DNA of 64,000 bases from Fen-1298 sp963833465 (GCA_963833465.1 CAWHXW010000003.1:1077616-1141615), one strand, 5' to 3'; positions 18,814 through 28,371 are shown, counted from the first letter of the stretch. Program-made: numbers and translations. Notes: generated from the letters alone by a model not told the origin.

Positions 18814-20835
18814 ATGGAAGAATCACCTCGTGATAAAACAATTACTCTGAGTCTTGCTCCGGCCAATCTCAATCCGAAGTCAAACACAGAGTTCAAAAAG
18901 AGATCTGTTCAAGTAACAGACCTTCAGAATATTTTAAAGCGCTGCAACTATTCTAATTTGATCTGGCGTAATGAATATCGCGTAAGTGCAAATTTTGAAT
19001 CCGCTAATGTAATTATTATAGATATAGATAATGGAATGCTGCTTACAGAAGCTATCAAGCATCTCCGAGACAATAAATTAAATTACGCAATAATTACAAC
19101 GAAGAGTCATACAGAAACAAAACATAGGTTCCGAGTGATTCTGTTTATAGATCGACCAATTATTTCTTGTGAGGATTATAAAAGAATCGTAAACGATATT
19201 CGCCAGGCTCATTTTCCTAAATGGGACACAAATACTCTTGATTTGGCTCGTTTCTATTTTTATTCTCCGTCTGATGCCTTCTTCGACATTTGGTTGGATG
19301 GGAATAATTACAAGGTTGATACTAATCCAAGTACTTTAAATATGAGGGATTATGTAAATGGTGCATTTTCAAATGATCGAGTCGTTAAAGGAATAGATGG
19401 CAAGGAATTATTAGTCTCTGATATTAAAGAGAAGACACAGATATTTTGTCCGTTTCACAACGACAATAATCCATCGGCGTTTTTTGATTACTCGGAAAAG
19501 TCAAAGAATAGTTTTATCCATTGTTCCAGCTGTGGCAAAACATTCTGGATGATGAGAGAACCAATATCCATCGATGAAGCCCTTAATTCATTCTGGTCTA
19601 TTGGGAAATCGATTTTCCAATTTGTAATACAGGAAGACGAGTTTCTGGCGAGTGAACTTGGGAAAGACAAATTTTTCATAATGACCAAAGGGTTTGAAAA
19701 AGAAGACAGAGACAGAATATTTGCATCACTTGTAAATACAAAGCATATACCAACACTTAGGCGGATTAATTATATCGGTGATCCTATGGTTGATAGCACG
19801 CAATTCTCCGTGTTTCCAGAATCAGGATCAATTGATGTAAGTGTATCTGCATCTCCGATAAAGGTTCGAGACAATGACTTTGTAAACAAATTTCTTGAAG
19901 ATCGGTTCGGCGCATATACCGTTAATGTAAAACAGTGGATGGCGGTTTATGCATACAGCAACTATCGCAAGCTTCCTATTCTTATTGTAACAGGAAACCG
20001 CGGAAGCGGAAAAAACACATTTGCCGAGATGATTATGGCAATGTATCCATCTCTCTCTCAATTTTGGAGAGGGTATCTTGCAAACTTCACTGATGAAGTC
20101 GAGAAAAAGTTATTAATAGCCGACGAAGCATTTTCTGACAACCCGGTTCATTATTCGCACTTAAAATCACTCATCGGAGCTAGCGAACACGTTGTAAATA
20201 AAAAATATAGAGAACCATATATTGTAAAGAACAATCTGAACATCATAATATTGTCAAATTCAAAAATACCAATCTACGTAAACCCGAATGAATTACCGGC
20301 AAGCGATTCGAACAATCAGTTTCTTGTTGTTGATTTTCATCCTCTGGCGGGACCGATTGATCCAATGTTGGGACAGAAGCTAGCCGATAGAATCGGTTAT
20401 TACATTCGTACTGAACTAAAAAAGATATTCGAAGAATTATCATTTGATGGCAATCGCTACAGCATTTCTGTACCAATCACAGAGTCAGAGAAAACTCTGT
20501 TCAACAACAATGGAAATGATATCGACGATGCTGCTATTAATATTTTGCATTCTTTGGAATCGATAATTTCTGATCCTTCCAACGAGATCGATAAAATCGC
20601 AAAACTATTTGTAACCGAGTGTGGCTTTTTGCCTGTTAATTGGTTTCTCTGGGAAAGAAGAAATAAAGGATTTGAAGATACCAAAATTGCTAGGCGGTTA
20701 GTAGATATTGGTGTTTTTAAATCCCTTGAAAAAAAACGGGTTCAATATAATTACAGACGAGAATACTGTTTTGAATTAACAGAAGGGATTCGCGAAAAGC
20801 TAAAAAAACCGATTGAGGTTCTTGAAGTCAAGTAG
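18814..20835 (+). CDS. Phage-type primase / SF3 helicase fusion
   Basis: 673 residues. The N-terminal ~170 residues resemble a primase-polymerase catalytic region (VIIIDIDNG with its acidic pair, HRFRVILFIDRP). A zinc-ribbon follows, with CPFHNDNNPSAFF and CSSCGK. The C-terminal half is a superfamily 3-like helicase: Walker A GNRGSGKNTF, Walker B KLLIADEAF, sensor NIIILSNSKIP. It would start and drive replication of the element, as in P4-like satellites. AGGAATAAT lies ahead of the ATG. Repeats of GGTGCCA just after the gene may be its binding sites (inference). Confidence 0.85.
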   Translation: MEESPRDKTITLSLAPANLNPKSNTEFKKRSVQVTDLQNILKRCNYSNLIWRNEYRVSANFESANVIIIDIDNGMLLTEAIKHLRDNKLNYAIITTKSHTETKHRFRVILFIDRPIISCEDYKRIVNDIRQAHFPKWDTNTLDLARFYFYSPSDAFFDIWLDGNNYKVDTNPSTLNMRDYVNGAFSNDRVVKGIDGKELLVSDIKEKTQIFCPFHNDNNPSAFFDYSEKSKNSFIHCSSCGKTFWMMREPISIDEALNSFWSIGKSIFQFVIQEDEFLASELGKDKFFIMTKGFEKEDRDRIFASLVNTKHIPTLRRINYIGDPMVDSTQFSVFPESGSIDVSVSASPIKVRDNDFVNKFLEDRFGAYTVNVKQWMAVYAYSNYRKLPILIVTGNRGSGKNTFAEMIMAMYPSLSQFWRGYLANFTDEVEKKLLIADEAFSDNPVHYSHLKSLIGASEHVVNKKYREPYIVKNNLNIIILSNSKIPIYVNPNELPASDSNNQFLVVDFHPLAGPIDPMLGQKLADRIGYYIRTELKKIFEELSFDGNRYSISVPITESEKTLFNNNGNDIDDAAINILHSLESIISDPSNEIDKIAKLFVTECGFLPVNWFLWERRNKGFEDTKIARRLVDIGVFKSLEKKRVQYNYRREYCFELTEGIREKLKKPIEVLEVK

Positions 20836-20842
20836 TGCCCGA

Positions 20843-20874
20843 GGTGCCAGGCGGTGCCACGAGTCTGTGGCACC
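20843..20874 (+). repeat. GGTGCCA repeats forming a perfect hairpin
   Basis: GGTGCCA occurs at 20843-20849 and again at 20853-20859. The second extends to GGTGCCAC and pairs with GTGGCACC (20867-20874) across six bases. T-rich sequence follows, so it could end transcription of the primase-helicase gene. Recurrence of the same heptamer 200 bases on also suggests a protein-binding site. Confidence 0.55.
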
Positions 20875-21051
20875 GTTTCTCCTTTATTTATAAGGGTCTA
20901 ATAATGAAATGCCCAAGTGGCTAGTGTTTTTATAAAATAGAATTAAAAAATAGAGAGAAGAGGATAGAGAAGATGAGAGTGTATATAGAAGTTTTAGAAA
21001 ACATCAGGCACTTAGCCACTTTGAGCAAAGTGTCCGAATTTATTAATGATT

Positions 21052-21084
21052 TGGTGCCTAATGGTGCTGCCACTGATGGCACCA
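21052..21084. repeat. Second GGTGCC inverted repeat before the winged-helix gene
   Basis: TGGTGCC (21052-21058) and GGCACCA (21078-21084) flank another GGTGC. They lie 37 bases before the ATG of the LexA-type protein and repeat the motif found after the primase gene. They could be operators for that protein or iteron-like origin sites. Confidence 0.45.
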
Positions 21085-21120
21085 GATGGATCAATAATAT
21101 ATATGTAAATAGGAATAACA

Positions 21121-21345
21121 ATGAAAACAAAATTAACAGATAAGCAGAAGGTGGTCCTGGATTACATTGTGGGATACGTGGCCAAATGCAAAATTAGTCC
21201 AACACAAGCGGATATTGCGAATAACACTTTTGTCAAACATCAAGCCAACGTTCGTCACTACCTACAAGCTCTTTCGCGCAAAAAGTATATTTCGATAGAA
21301 CCATTTGAACCGAGATCTATACAAATATTGCCGCAAGGAAAGTAG
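21121..21345 (+). CDS. LexA-type winged-helix DNA-binding protein (no protease domain)
   Basis: 74 residues covering only the LexA N-terminal winged helix: KLTDKQKVVLDYIVGYV, then ISPTQADIANNTFVKHQANVRHYLQALSRKKYI with wing residues after it. The autoprotease domain of LexA is absent. It probably controls the element's replication or lysogeny genes. An inverted GGTGCC repeat upstream is a candidate operator. Confidence 0.7.
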   Translation: MKTKLTDKQKVVLDYIVGYVAKCKISPTQADIANNTFVKHQANVRHYLQALSRKKYISIEPFEPRSIQILPQGK

Positions 21346-21639
21346 GTAACGATGCCACATAGGCAAATTTTATTTTGAAAGCTATAGCTTTTGGATGATA
21401 ACAGATGCTAACTGTAGATCTCAGTGCGATAGATGATAGGAAGCAAGAGAAATCCGGTCAAAAAGATGTTGAATCTCATTCCGTTTTTCGGGTCTCCAAG
21501 TTCTTGTATTCTTATATATTAGTATGATACTAGTATGATGATTTGTGACTTAATATTTATGGTTTTACCGTGATACCCACGTTTGTGGTGTGTTACAGAT
21601 TCAAGAATAATAAACAAGCTAATGAAAAGGAAATAACTA
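21346..21639. other. Short gene-free spacer with an AT-rich direct repeat
   Basis: About 290 bases. Near 21520-21535 ATATTAGTATGATACTAGTATGATG contains TAGTATGAT twice, which could be a regulatory site. Nothing else was recognised. Confidence 0.3.
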
Positions 21640-22146
21640 ATGAACCGTATTTTTAATGATCAACAAACAGCAAAATATATAAAAGCCGTTGATATTTTAC
21701 TTGAATTATTGCAAGCTGAAGGCTTTTTTGCTGTAGATTGCGCATACGCAGAAGCAATTTGTGAAGAAAGAAAAAGAGCTTTCGCTGAAAAGATTGGAGT
21801 GGAATCTATTATTGAGAGTCGCGCCTGTTTTCGCCGACTCCAAGGTAAGCAACGTTGTTCTTGTGAAAAAATGGGTACGCTCAACGCACCAATTAATGAC
21901 CATCTCAGTGAAATCAAAAAAGATGGTAAAACGATAGCTATCCTTGCACAACCATATAAGATCGATTTTGAAGAACTTATAAAGATTAAACCATTTTATG
22001 AAAAGACAGGAATTGAATGCAACATAGGCGGCTATGATTCCTGGTATTTTCCAGGTAGAACCTTAACCGCTGTATATACACGATCTAACGAAAAAGAATT
22101 AAACAGTTCTATCTTTTCAATGAAGAAGGAAAAAATAATCGGGTAG
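21640..22146 (+). CDS. Hypothetical protein, unknown family
   Basis: 168 residues, soluble, with no recognised family. The middle is Cys/Arg-rich (SRACFRRLQGKQRCSCEKM) and the C-terminus has YDSWYFPGRTLTAVYTR. A ribosome site (AAAAGGAAA) lies before the ATG, and a hairpin follows the stop. It is in the same direction as the primase gene but separated by about 800 bases and by the winged-helix gene. Function not inferred. Confidence 0.55.
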   Translation: MNRIFNDQQTAKYIKAVDILLELLQAEGFFAVDCAYAEAICEERKRAFAEKIGVESIIESRACFRRLQGKQRCSCEKMGTLNAPINDHLSEIKKDGKTIAILAQPYKIDFEELIKIKPFYEKTGIECNIGGYDSWYFPGRTLTAVYTRSNEKELNSSIFSMKKEKIIG

Positions 22147-22163
22147 TGCATACACAAAAAGAA

Positions 22164-22188
22164 AGGCCGCTCTTGTGCAGAACGGCCT
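22164..22188 (+). terminator. Hairpin after the hypothetical gene
   Basis: AGGCCG (22164-22169) pairs with CGGCCT (22183-22188) across 13 bases and is followed by GCTGTTTTCT. Modest T content, so probably but not certainly a terminator. Confidence 0.5.
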
Positions 22189-22212
22189 GCTGTTTTCTGA
22201 GGAAAACACGTG

Positions 22213-22257
22213 TTACTTCAGCAGTAGCATCTTCTTCGCCGAAAAGTTATGATTCGC
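22213..22257 (-). pseudogene. Remnant of a T9SS C-terminal tail
   Basis: On the minus strand the bases read ANHNFSAKKMLLLK then stop, which is the typical last segment of a T9SS-sorted protein. No matching upstream coding stretch exists, because a different gene (22282-22539) lies there. It is a 15-codon scar of a lost secreted-protein gene, and may mark an old insertion or deletion junction. Confidence 0.5.
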
Positions 22258-22281
22258 GATTTATTCATTAAAGTGTATTAG

Positions 22282-22539
22282 TCATAAATCTTCCCATTCT
22301 ATTTCAATTGTACCATCATCATAATGAACCACATCAAAGGTCTTGATGTCCTTCCATTGTGGATCCGACAGGAAATTCACCACTTTATTAGCAACTTGAT
22401 CGCCTCTTGTTCCACCAAACTTGAGGGCAATCGTTGTCTCTAGAATGGTTAAGCCCAAAAAACGCATCCCTTTTTCAACAGTAAAAGATTTAATTATCTT
22501 TTCCTCGTTAGGGATATTCCCAATTTCTATATTACCCAT
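22282..22539 (-). CDS. Small protein following the dynamin-like genes, unknown
   Basis: About 85 residues from ATG 22539, which has GAGGAA eight bases ahead; a TTG four codons upstream is less likely. The sequence ends in an acidic stretch (HYDDGTIEIEWEDL), with GLTILETTIALKFGGTRG in the middle. No family recognised. It follows the dynamin-like gene by 26 bases and is probably the last gene of that operon. Confidence 0.55.
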   Translation of the reverse strand: MGNIEIGNIPNEEKIIKSFTVEKGMRFLGLTILETTIALKFGGTRGDQVANKVVNFLSDPQWKDIKTFDVVHYDDGTIEIEWEDL

Positions 22540-22565
22540 ATTGTTCCTCAACTTGAAATATTTTG

Positions 22566-24659
22566 TCAGTTAACCAGGAAACCTTGAAGCCTATGAGAAT
22601 AATCTGAAAGCTCATTTACTGCTTTTTCCAAACTGCTAAGAAGTGTTTTATTTTCGTCAAATGCACTATCAAGTACTATCTTATATCTATCGTATATAGA
22701 TTGTGTATATTCGGTGACAGTGGTTTGAAAAGCATCTTTTAGATTATCGAAGGAATTGAAGATTGATTTTTCAGTGAGTTCGATGGATTTTAGAGAGTCT
22801 TTATTCAATTCATCAGCGACGCTCTGCGCGGTTGGTGATTTCAGGTATCGCGTTGCTTCAAATGCAACGGCCACGCCAGCGGCCATTCCAAAACCACCCG
22901 CCATTTGGGCAATATTCATTGCTTGCCCTGCAACCTGACTATAACCCCTTTCGTGCTGAATGAAAAAGTTGTTGGCACTTTGTAGTCTCTCCTTTGTGGC
23001 TGGCGCAACGTTTTGAATGCTAAATTTAGGAATATGTATATTCTTGAGAGAGCTCGATGTGTTTTTCACAAACGTATATATGTTAATATCTAAAGGAAAA
23101 GGGTCTTCTTTCTTTAATAACATTTTGCTCGCTATTACTGAAGCAAGAAAAAAAATACTTAACGGTAAATAAAAATATTCAAGACCAATCAATGGAATAA
23201 GAATAACACATGCGACACAAAATACCGTTATGATCTTTTTCAGTTTAATCTTATTTGCTTCATAGCTCTGTTTGATAGCCTCGTTTTGAGCTTCTCTCTG
23301 TGATAAGAATTTTTTATATTCAGCTATTACCTTTGGATTATCCCGCAGATCTTCATAGAGTTTTTTCTCAAGTTTATCCATTGATCCGTTTATTGGGGAA
23401 AGTGCACTTTCCGTAGAATTCTCCAGTTTTGTCTTAACCTTTTCAGCTTTTTCTAACACCCGATGTTGAAGTATTGTTAGCCTTCTAAAAAGTCGATTCA
23501 CATTCTTTGTCGCGCGTTGAATTGATCGGGGGTCTGCCTTTCTTTCAAAAATACCAAGCGTAGGTTTATCGGGTTTCAGGTCATATTCAATTTGACGATG
23601 CAGCATACCACGAATTTCCCCAAACTTCGTTTTTGCCTCCAATTCAAATTCATCTCTATTGAGTTCTTCTTCTATGTAAGGTATCACATCATTTGTTATT
23701 CGTTTCATGATATGAGAAAAGTTAGTCGGCTTTGTTTCTAGATATGAATAGAATAATCTTTCCTGCAAGAGTAACCGATTGTTCACAATAGCAGATACCC
23801 TATTGGCGCAATCACTCAAAGCCTTCTTGAGATCCTTGCTGATGATGTTATACCATTCTCTCATCATAAAATCTTTCAAGTGAGCCATAAAGGAAAGGAA
23901 GTCATCGCCTACATCATTCTCGGTAATATGTATGGGCCATACATTGTCAATCTTCACTCCGCTAGCTTTCCCAAGACGCTCTGGCAGTTCAGATACAATT
24001 CTAGAAATTTGATTTTGATTCAGGAAATCGGATTTTGAGATACAGACAAAGATTTTTTCTACCTGATTTGATACTTGTTTAAGAAACTCGATGGTCGATT
24101 TGGAACCTGGCTGCTTGCTGTACATTAGTAGAATTGCAGCATGCATCTCATCTAATGCATTGATAGTAATCTGTGTATGGTCTGGATTTATCGCATTGAT
24201 ACCTGGAGTATCAACAAGAATAACATTATTGTCCTTAAGAAATGTTGAATTTACTTTCACACTTATACTTTTTATACGTTGGGTCTCCTCACTATCAGTA
24301 GTGTACTTTTGGTATTCTTCAAGACCTGTTTGGATATGGGTTCCATCAGAGAAGAAGACATCCATTGAGTTATGATCACCGTTCTCAATATAAATAGGGA
24401 CTGGGGTGCATGGTCGATCACCTGTGGCTGATACCTTCTGTCCAATGATCGAATTGATCAGCGTTGATTTGCCAGCATTAAATTCTCCTATGATTCCCAA
24501 TTTCAATTTTATGTTGTTCAACCGATCGGTAAATGAGTCCGCGATCCTAACAACATCTACAGATTCTTCTTCACTTAGTGCCTTACTTGTCGCTACCTCC
24601 CTTAACAAAGAAATTCCATCATCTAAATGTTTTCTTATGATTTCATTATTGCTTGTCAT
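22566..24659 (-). CDS. Dynamin-like GTPase, larger of a tandem pair
   Basis: About 697 residues from ATG 24659, which avoids overlap with the upstream gene. The G-domain is at the N-terminus: P-loop GEFNAGKSTLINS, switch Thr region with RPCTPVP, G3 DTPG and G4-like SKSD. Long helical segments follow, then a hydrophobic hairpin (VILIPLIGLEYFYLPLSIFF) and a second apolar patch near AQMAGGFGMAAGVAVAF. This is the plan of bacterial dynamin-like proteins, which bind and remodel membranes. Tandem pairs can heterodimerise, as in LeoA/LeoBC systems. It is 11 bases after the other GTPase, so translation is coupled. Confidence 0.85.
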   Translation of the reverse strand: MTSNNEIIRKHLDDGISLLREVATSKALSEEESVDVVRIADSFTDRLNNIKLKLGIIGEFNAGKSTLINSIIGQKVSATGDRPCTPVPIYIENGDHNSMDVFFSDGTHIQTGLEEYQKYTTDSEETQRIKSISVKVNSTFLKDNNVILVDTPGINAINPDHTQITINALDEMHAAILLMYSKQPGSKSTIEFLKQVSNQVEKIFVCISKSDFLNQNQISRIVSELPERLGKASGVKIDNVWPIHITENDVGDDFLSFMAHLKDFMMREWYNIISKDLKKALSDCANRVSAIVNNRLLLQERLFYSYLETKPTNFSHIMKRITNDVIPYIEEELNRDEFELEAKTKFGEIRGMLHRQIEYDLKPDKPTLGIFERKADPRSIQRATKNVNRLFRRLTILQHRVLEKAEKVKTKLENSTESALSPINGSMDKLEKKLYEDLRDNPKVIAEYKKFLSQREAQNEAIKQSYEANKIKLKKIITVFCVACVILIPLIGLEYFYLPLSIFFLASVIASKMLLKKEDPFPLDINIYTFVKNTSSSLKNIHIPKFSIQNVAPATKERLQSANNFFIQHERGYSQVAGQAMNIAQMAGGFGMAAGVAVAFEATRYLKSPTAQSVADELNKDSLKSIELTEKSIFNSFDNLKDAFQTTVTEYTQSIYDRYKIVLDSAFDENKTLLSSLEKAVNELSDYSHRLQGFLVN

Positions 24660-24669
24660 GGGGTACCCA

Positions 24670-26385
24670 TTATATAGTAAAGAGAGTAATCCTGCAGTCT
24701 TTGATACCAACCGATAACTGTTCTTTCTTTGCATCAAGATCGCGCAGGATCATTTCGTTGTTTTGACTTGCATACTCTGTCAGTTCGATTAGCTGCCACT
24801 GTGTCTTCTCCGCAGCTTTGACCAAATCTTTCTCAAATGTTCGAATCACGTCCTGAATAGACTCGCGAATTTTTTGAGAGACCTTATTCAAGGTATTCTG
24901 GACTTTTCCCAGTATCATTTCATATGACTTATCCATTTCTTTACGTTGCTCTTTAAGAGAGTTCATTTGATACATACCTGACACAACGACACCTGCGATT
25001 GCACCAAGTGGACCTAGCAAATACCACGCCACTGTTGCAATTACGCCAGAAGCTATCGAAGCTTTGTAAGTATCTTGGTTTCTCGAGTATTGTGACTTTA
25101 TTGGCGCAATGTCTTCATTCTGAATTGCTGGCAAAGACAACTCAATTGAAAGAGCTAAGGTGTCGCTACATAATCTCTTTGTTTCATCTACCAGACGTTG
25201 AATTACGGCCTGGATTTGAGGTTCAAAGACTTGGGACAAATATGCGCTACCAAAGTCATCTCCAATTGATTGAATTGATCCTCGAAGATTGTTAAGTCCG
25301 GACGGGACTTCTTGTTCAAGTAATAAATTGACCTTTTTGGGTAGGCCGTTCAACTTTGACTGAATGTCCTTATATGTAGACAATTGTTTCTTGATTCGAT
25401 TGGTAATGGATGATTGGAAAATATTCTTCTGTGAGGCTCTGTCTTTTATCGATTGCATCAAAGAGTTAACTTGGTCATATTTTTCTGTCAACAGGCTTAG
25501 AATTGTTCGGACTCTCCATTCTTCTTTTATAGCATCTCTCGAAGATACTGAGGCAAATATGATCTCGCGAAGCCTGGTAAAATCGGATTGAAGAATTGAC
25601 TTCAGTGAAGGATTCAATTTGTTATTTATCCCTTCATCCGAAGCAGCTAAAGCAGAAACAAAAAATATGTGGTTATTGAGGACTATTCCATTGATTTGCT
25701 CACTTTGGTCTCTGCATTCATACTGCCCATAAATATTTTGTGCATCTTTGATTAAAGTCTCCAGAGAGCTTTTGACTGAGCTTCTAATGGAGTCGAGTTT
25801 TGGAGTGGATCCGATCGTATCTGAGTGATTGAAAACAAAATAAATTCTCGAGAGAGCATTCAAAAAGAATCTCTTAATATATGGGATCTCAGATCCCTTT
25901 AGCGCCTGATTTGAATCACAAACAAACACGATTATGTCTACGGAAGGAATGATCGATAAAAAAGTCGTATCTCGTACCGGATTTGGATCGTTGAATCCTG
26001 GAGTGTCAATAATCTCTAATCCCTCCGGTAAATCCGGACTTCCTATTTCAATCCATTTGATATTATCAAAAGAGCCAGCATCGGCATTGAATTCTATCAA
26101 GTTTTTGAAAGAATCACTTGTCCTAATAATCCTTCCATCGCTACCAATGACTTTGAATCCAGGAGTGGGGCTGTATTTCACTCGATTTATGGTAGCTGTT
26201 GTCTGGAAAATATCGACTGGCAACAATGATTGTCCTAGCAATGCATTTGTTAGCGAGGATTTCCCAGCATTGAATTCTCCCATCAACATTACTTGAACCG
26301 GTGCGTCCCTATGGGATTCCAAATCAATACCACAATCATCAAGCAGGTTTTTATATTTTTCAATAAGAGATTCTGATTTGTTCAT
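24670..26385 (-). CDS. Dynamin-like GTPase, smaller of a tandem pair
   Basis: 571 residues. P-loop GEFNAGKSSLTNALLGQ near residue 33, G3 DTPGFNDP and G4-like NHSD. Helical middle, then a C-terminal membrane-like patch (ATVAWYLLGPLGAIAGVVVSG) and a Lys/Glu-rich helix. It pairs with the dynamin-like gene that follows 11 bases later, and comes 18 bases after the AAA+ gene. The arrangement suggests a membrane-acting pair whose assembly is governed by the ATPase (inference). Confidence 0.85.
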   Translation of the reverse strand: MNKSESLIEKYKNLLDDCGIDLESHRDAPVQVMLMGEFNAGKSSLTNALLGQSLLPVDIFQTTATINRVKYSPTPGFKVIGSDGRIIRTSDSFKNLIEFNADAGSFDNIKWIEIGSPDLPEGLEIIDTPGFNDPNPVRDTTFLSIIPSVDIIVFVCDSNQALKGSEIPYIKRFFLNALSRIYFVFNHSDTIGSTPKLDSIRSSVKSSLETLIKDAQNIYGQYECRDQSEQINGIVLNNHIFFVSALAASDEGINNKLNPSLKSILQSDFTRLREIIFASVSSRDAIKEEWRVRTILSLLTEKYDQVNSLMQSIKDRASQKNIFQSSITNRIKKQLSTYKDIQSKLNGLPKKVNLLLEQEVPSGLNNLRGSIQSIGDDFGSAYLSQVFEPQIQAVIQRLVDETKRLCSDTLALSIELSLPAIQNEDIAPIKSQYSRNQDTYKASIASGVIATVAWYLLGPLGAIAGVVVSGMYQMNSLKEQRKEMDKSYEMILGKVQNTLNKVSQKIRESIQDVIRTFEKDLVKAAEKTQWQLIELTEYASQNNEMILRDLDAKKEQLSVGIKDCRITLFTI

Positions 26386-26403
26386 TCGATTCTGGAATAT
26401 TAG

Positions 26404-27351
26404 TTATTTTTTTAGGCCCAAGATTTGGATGATATTTTCTTTTGTGAGATCAATTGTCTTGATCTGTGTTTCAAATATTCCAAGCCATTCTTTTGCTTGC
26501 TTCTGAACAAGATTAAACTCCCCTCTTTCAACAAGAGATAATTCTTGGTCAAGAATTTTTATATAATCAACCAAATTTCTTTCTGTTGAATTCTTTGCAA
26601 TATTTGATCCTATTTGAAGACCAATTACTAGTCTCTTAAGTACATCGAGTGATTTGTCAGGCTGAAATCTGTTGATGTAGTATTGTTCGGAGATCTCAAT
26701 AAGCCGTGAAATTGTATCGTCAGAAAACTCGACACCGTACGTATATTTGTTCTTTAGAGTAGCTCTTTTCAAGATTTGGAATACTGCATCAATATCTAGA
26801 GGCTCAAGATTGAGGATTTGAAATCGTCGTACAAATGCCGCATCAGAAGCAATGTATCGATCAAATTCTTCTTTTGTCGTCGCTCCTAAGCAACATATTT
26901 GACCACGCGCTAAAGGTGGTTTTATTATTTGGGAAAGATCACGCGCAGCACCACCATCACCAGCTTTCCCAAACCCCATAAGCATGTGTATTTCGTCAAT
27001 AAACACTATTACGCTTGGATCGTTTTTCACATTTTCGATGAAATGTGTAACACGTTCTTCAAACTGCCCTACATATATTGCCCCGCTATTCAAGGCTGTG
27101 AGATTTACTTCCAATACCTTCTTTCTCGGATAGTTCTCAGGAACCTCATTGTTCTTGATCATATATGCCAAGCCTTCGGCAAGGACAGTCTTGCCAGATC
27201 CAGCGGGTCCCAAAATTAAAACATTTGATTTTCCTTCTTGGTTTAAAGCCCTTAGAATGAATTCTAATTCTTTATCTCTGCCAATAGGTCGTTCAAGAAA
27301 GCCGGCTTCAGCTTCGGCTGTCATATCTTTTGTAAAATCAGTTATGTCCAT
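26404..27351 (-). CDS. ClpB/ClpA-like AAA+ ATPase (single module)
   Basis: 315 residues holding one AAA+ module of the ClpA/ClpB first-ATPase type. It opens with RPIGRDKELEFILRAL, then Walker A GPAGSGKT, Walker B VIVFIDEIH, sensor 1 LGATTKEEF and the Arg-finger region FVRRFQ, followed by the small helical domain. The Clp N-domain, middle coiled coil and second ATPase module are all absent. It leads the operon with the two dynamin-like GTPases. The likely role is a remodeller or regulator of that pair; anti-phage function is plausible from context but unproven. Confidence 0.8.
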   Translation of the reverse strand: MDITDFTKDMTAEAEAGFLERPIGRDKELEFILRALNQEGKSNVLILGPAGSGKTVLAEGLAYMIKNNEVPENYPRKKVLEVNLTALNSGAIYVGQFEERVTHFIENVKNDPSVIVFIDEIHMLMGFGKAGDGGAARDLSQIIKPPLARGQICCLGATTKEEFDRYIASDAAFVRRFQILNLEPLDIDAVFQILKRATLKNKYTYGVEFSDDTISRLIEISEQYYINRFQPDKSLDVLKRLVIGLQIGSNIAKNSTERNLVDYIKILDQELSLVERGEFNLVQKQAKEWLGIFETQIKTIDLTKENIIQILGLKK

Positions 27352-27568
27352 TTCTACTTGATTTTTTTAAGTCATTTAAAAACAATACTCAATATCCGCG
27401 AAATATTAATTGAGATATTTTATTATAAAATTATTATGATTTAGACCATTCGGACCTATCCCCCAAAAGTGATCCAATTTAAATTAGTTAAAAGTATAAT
27501 CGGCGAGCACCTCTCAATTTGATCACCAGAACCCTACACTTTATTTGTTTGAATTTCAAGCTATAAAA

Positions 27569-27588
27569 AAGCGGCACCATCGCCGCTT
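27569..27588 (-). terminator. Terminator for the minus-strand gene at 27631-28371
   Basis: AAGCGGC and GCCGCTT form a 7-base stem, followed on the minus strand by a run of T. A similar string with the same order of bases occurs near 53.37 kb. Confidence 0.65.
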
Positions 27589-27630
27589 CTGATGCAAACG
27601 AAAACAAAAATATAGCTATTTAATTTAGTT

Positions 27631-28371
27631 CTATTGGACTTTGTAAAGCGAGAAGCCGTCGTTGGACTGCATCGCATAAGAATCATACGGTCCTGTGCCA
27701 ATGACCCACTGTTCAGGAATAATATCGCCGTGAAATGCTTTACCTTCTTTCTCGGTGAAGATGAGCTTGTTGTCTGTATCAATCCAATATTTGCCCCATC
27801 CTTCCCAGTTATATGAAAACCCAGCTCGGAATATGTAGGTCGTAACAATCAGATGAAACTTTTGACTTCTGTAAAGCACAATATAAATTGATGTCTTTAA
27901 TGTTAGTTCCCCGTCCGTCTGATAATTCGGCGGGCCTTGTGTGTAAAAACATCTTTCTCCAATATACTGTCCTACAGCTCTTGCCTGTCTCTTGGGAGCC
28001 TCAATTTGTTCTAATGCAGAGGCTTTGGCCGTTTCATCAATATCGATTGAATCACATTTAGAACTGCAGAGATTATATAGCGAATCACTTATCCTTGAGT
28101 TGGGTGAATTCGGCTCCGCCCATGAAAGCAAATTCCATGCAGCATGCCATTGCCTATTTTTAATGTAGTTTTCAGCTCCAGCAATCCCGTCGGCTAACAT
28201 CTTTTCTCTCAATTCAAACTCGCTCTTTTTCAATTCCTGCTCTTTGTGAGAATCCCATTGTTTGAAAATAAAATACCCAACGACCAATACGAGCAGAATC
28301 AGAAAAGAAGTCCAATTATTTCTTATTTTCTCCTTGTGCCTTTGCTGCAGATGTTCATCAAATTCTGACAT
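27631..28371 (-). CDS. Membrane-anchored protein, unknown family
   Basis: 246 residues with an N-terminal cytosolic stretch, one transmembrane helix (FLILLVLVVGYFIFKQW), a charged helical segment and a C-terminal domain of probable beta strands (IVLYRSQKFHLIVTTYIFRAG, NWEGWGKYWIDTDNKLIF). AGGAGGT lies just before the ATG. It stands between the dynamin/AAA block and the long operon, with its own terminator, so it may be an independent cargo gene. Function unknown. Confidence 0.55.
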   Translation of the reverse strand: MSEFDEHLQQRHKEKIRNNWTSFLILLVLVVGYFIFKQWDSHKEQELKKSEFELREKMLADGIAGAENYIKNRQWHAAWNLLSWAEPNSPNSRISDSLYNLCSSKCDSIDIDETAKASALEQIEAPKRQARAVGQYIGERCFYTQGPPNYQTDGELTLKTSIYIVLYRSQKFHLIVTTYIFRAGFSYNWEGWGKYWIDTDNKLIFTEKEGKAFHGDIIPEQWVIGTGPYDSYAMQSNDGFSLYKVQ

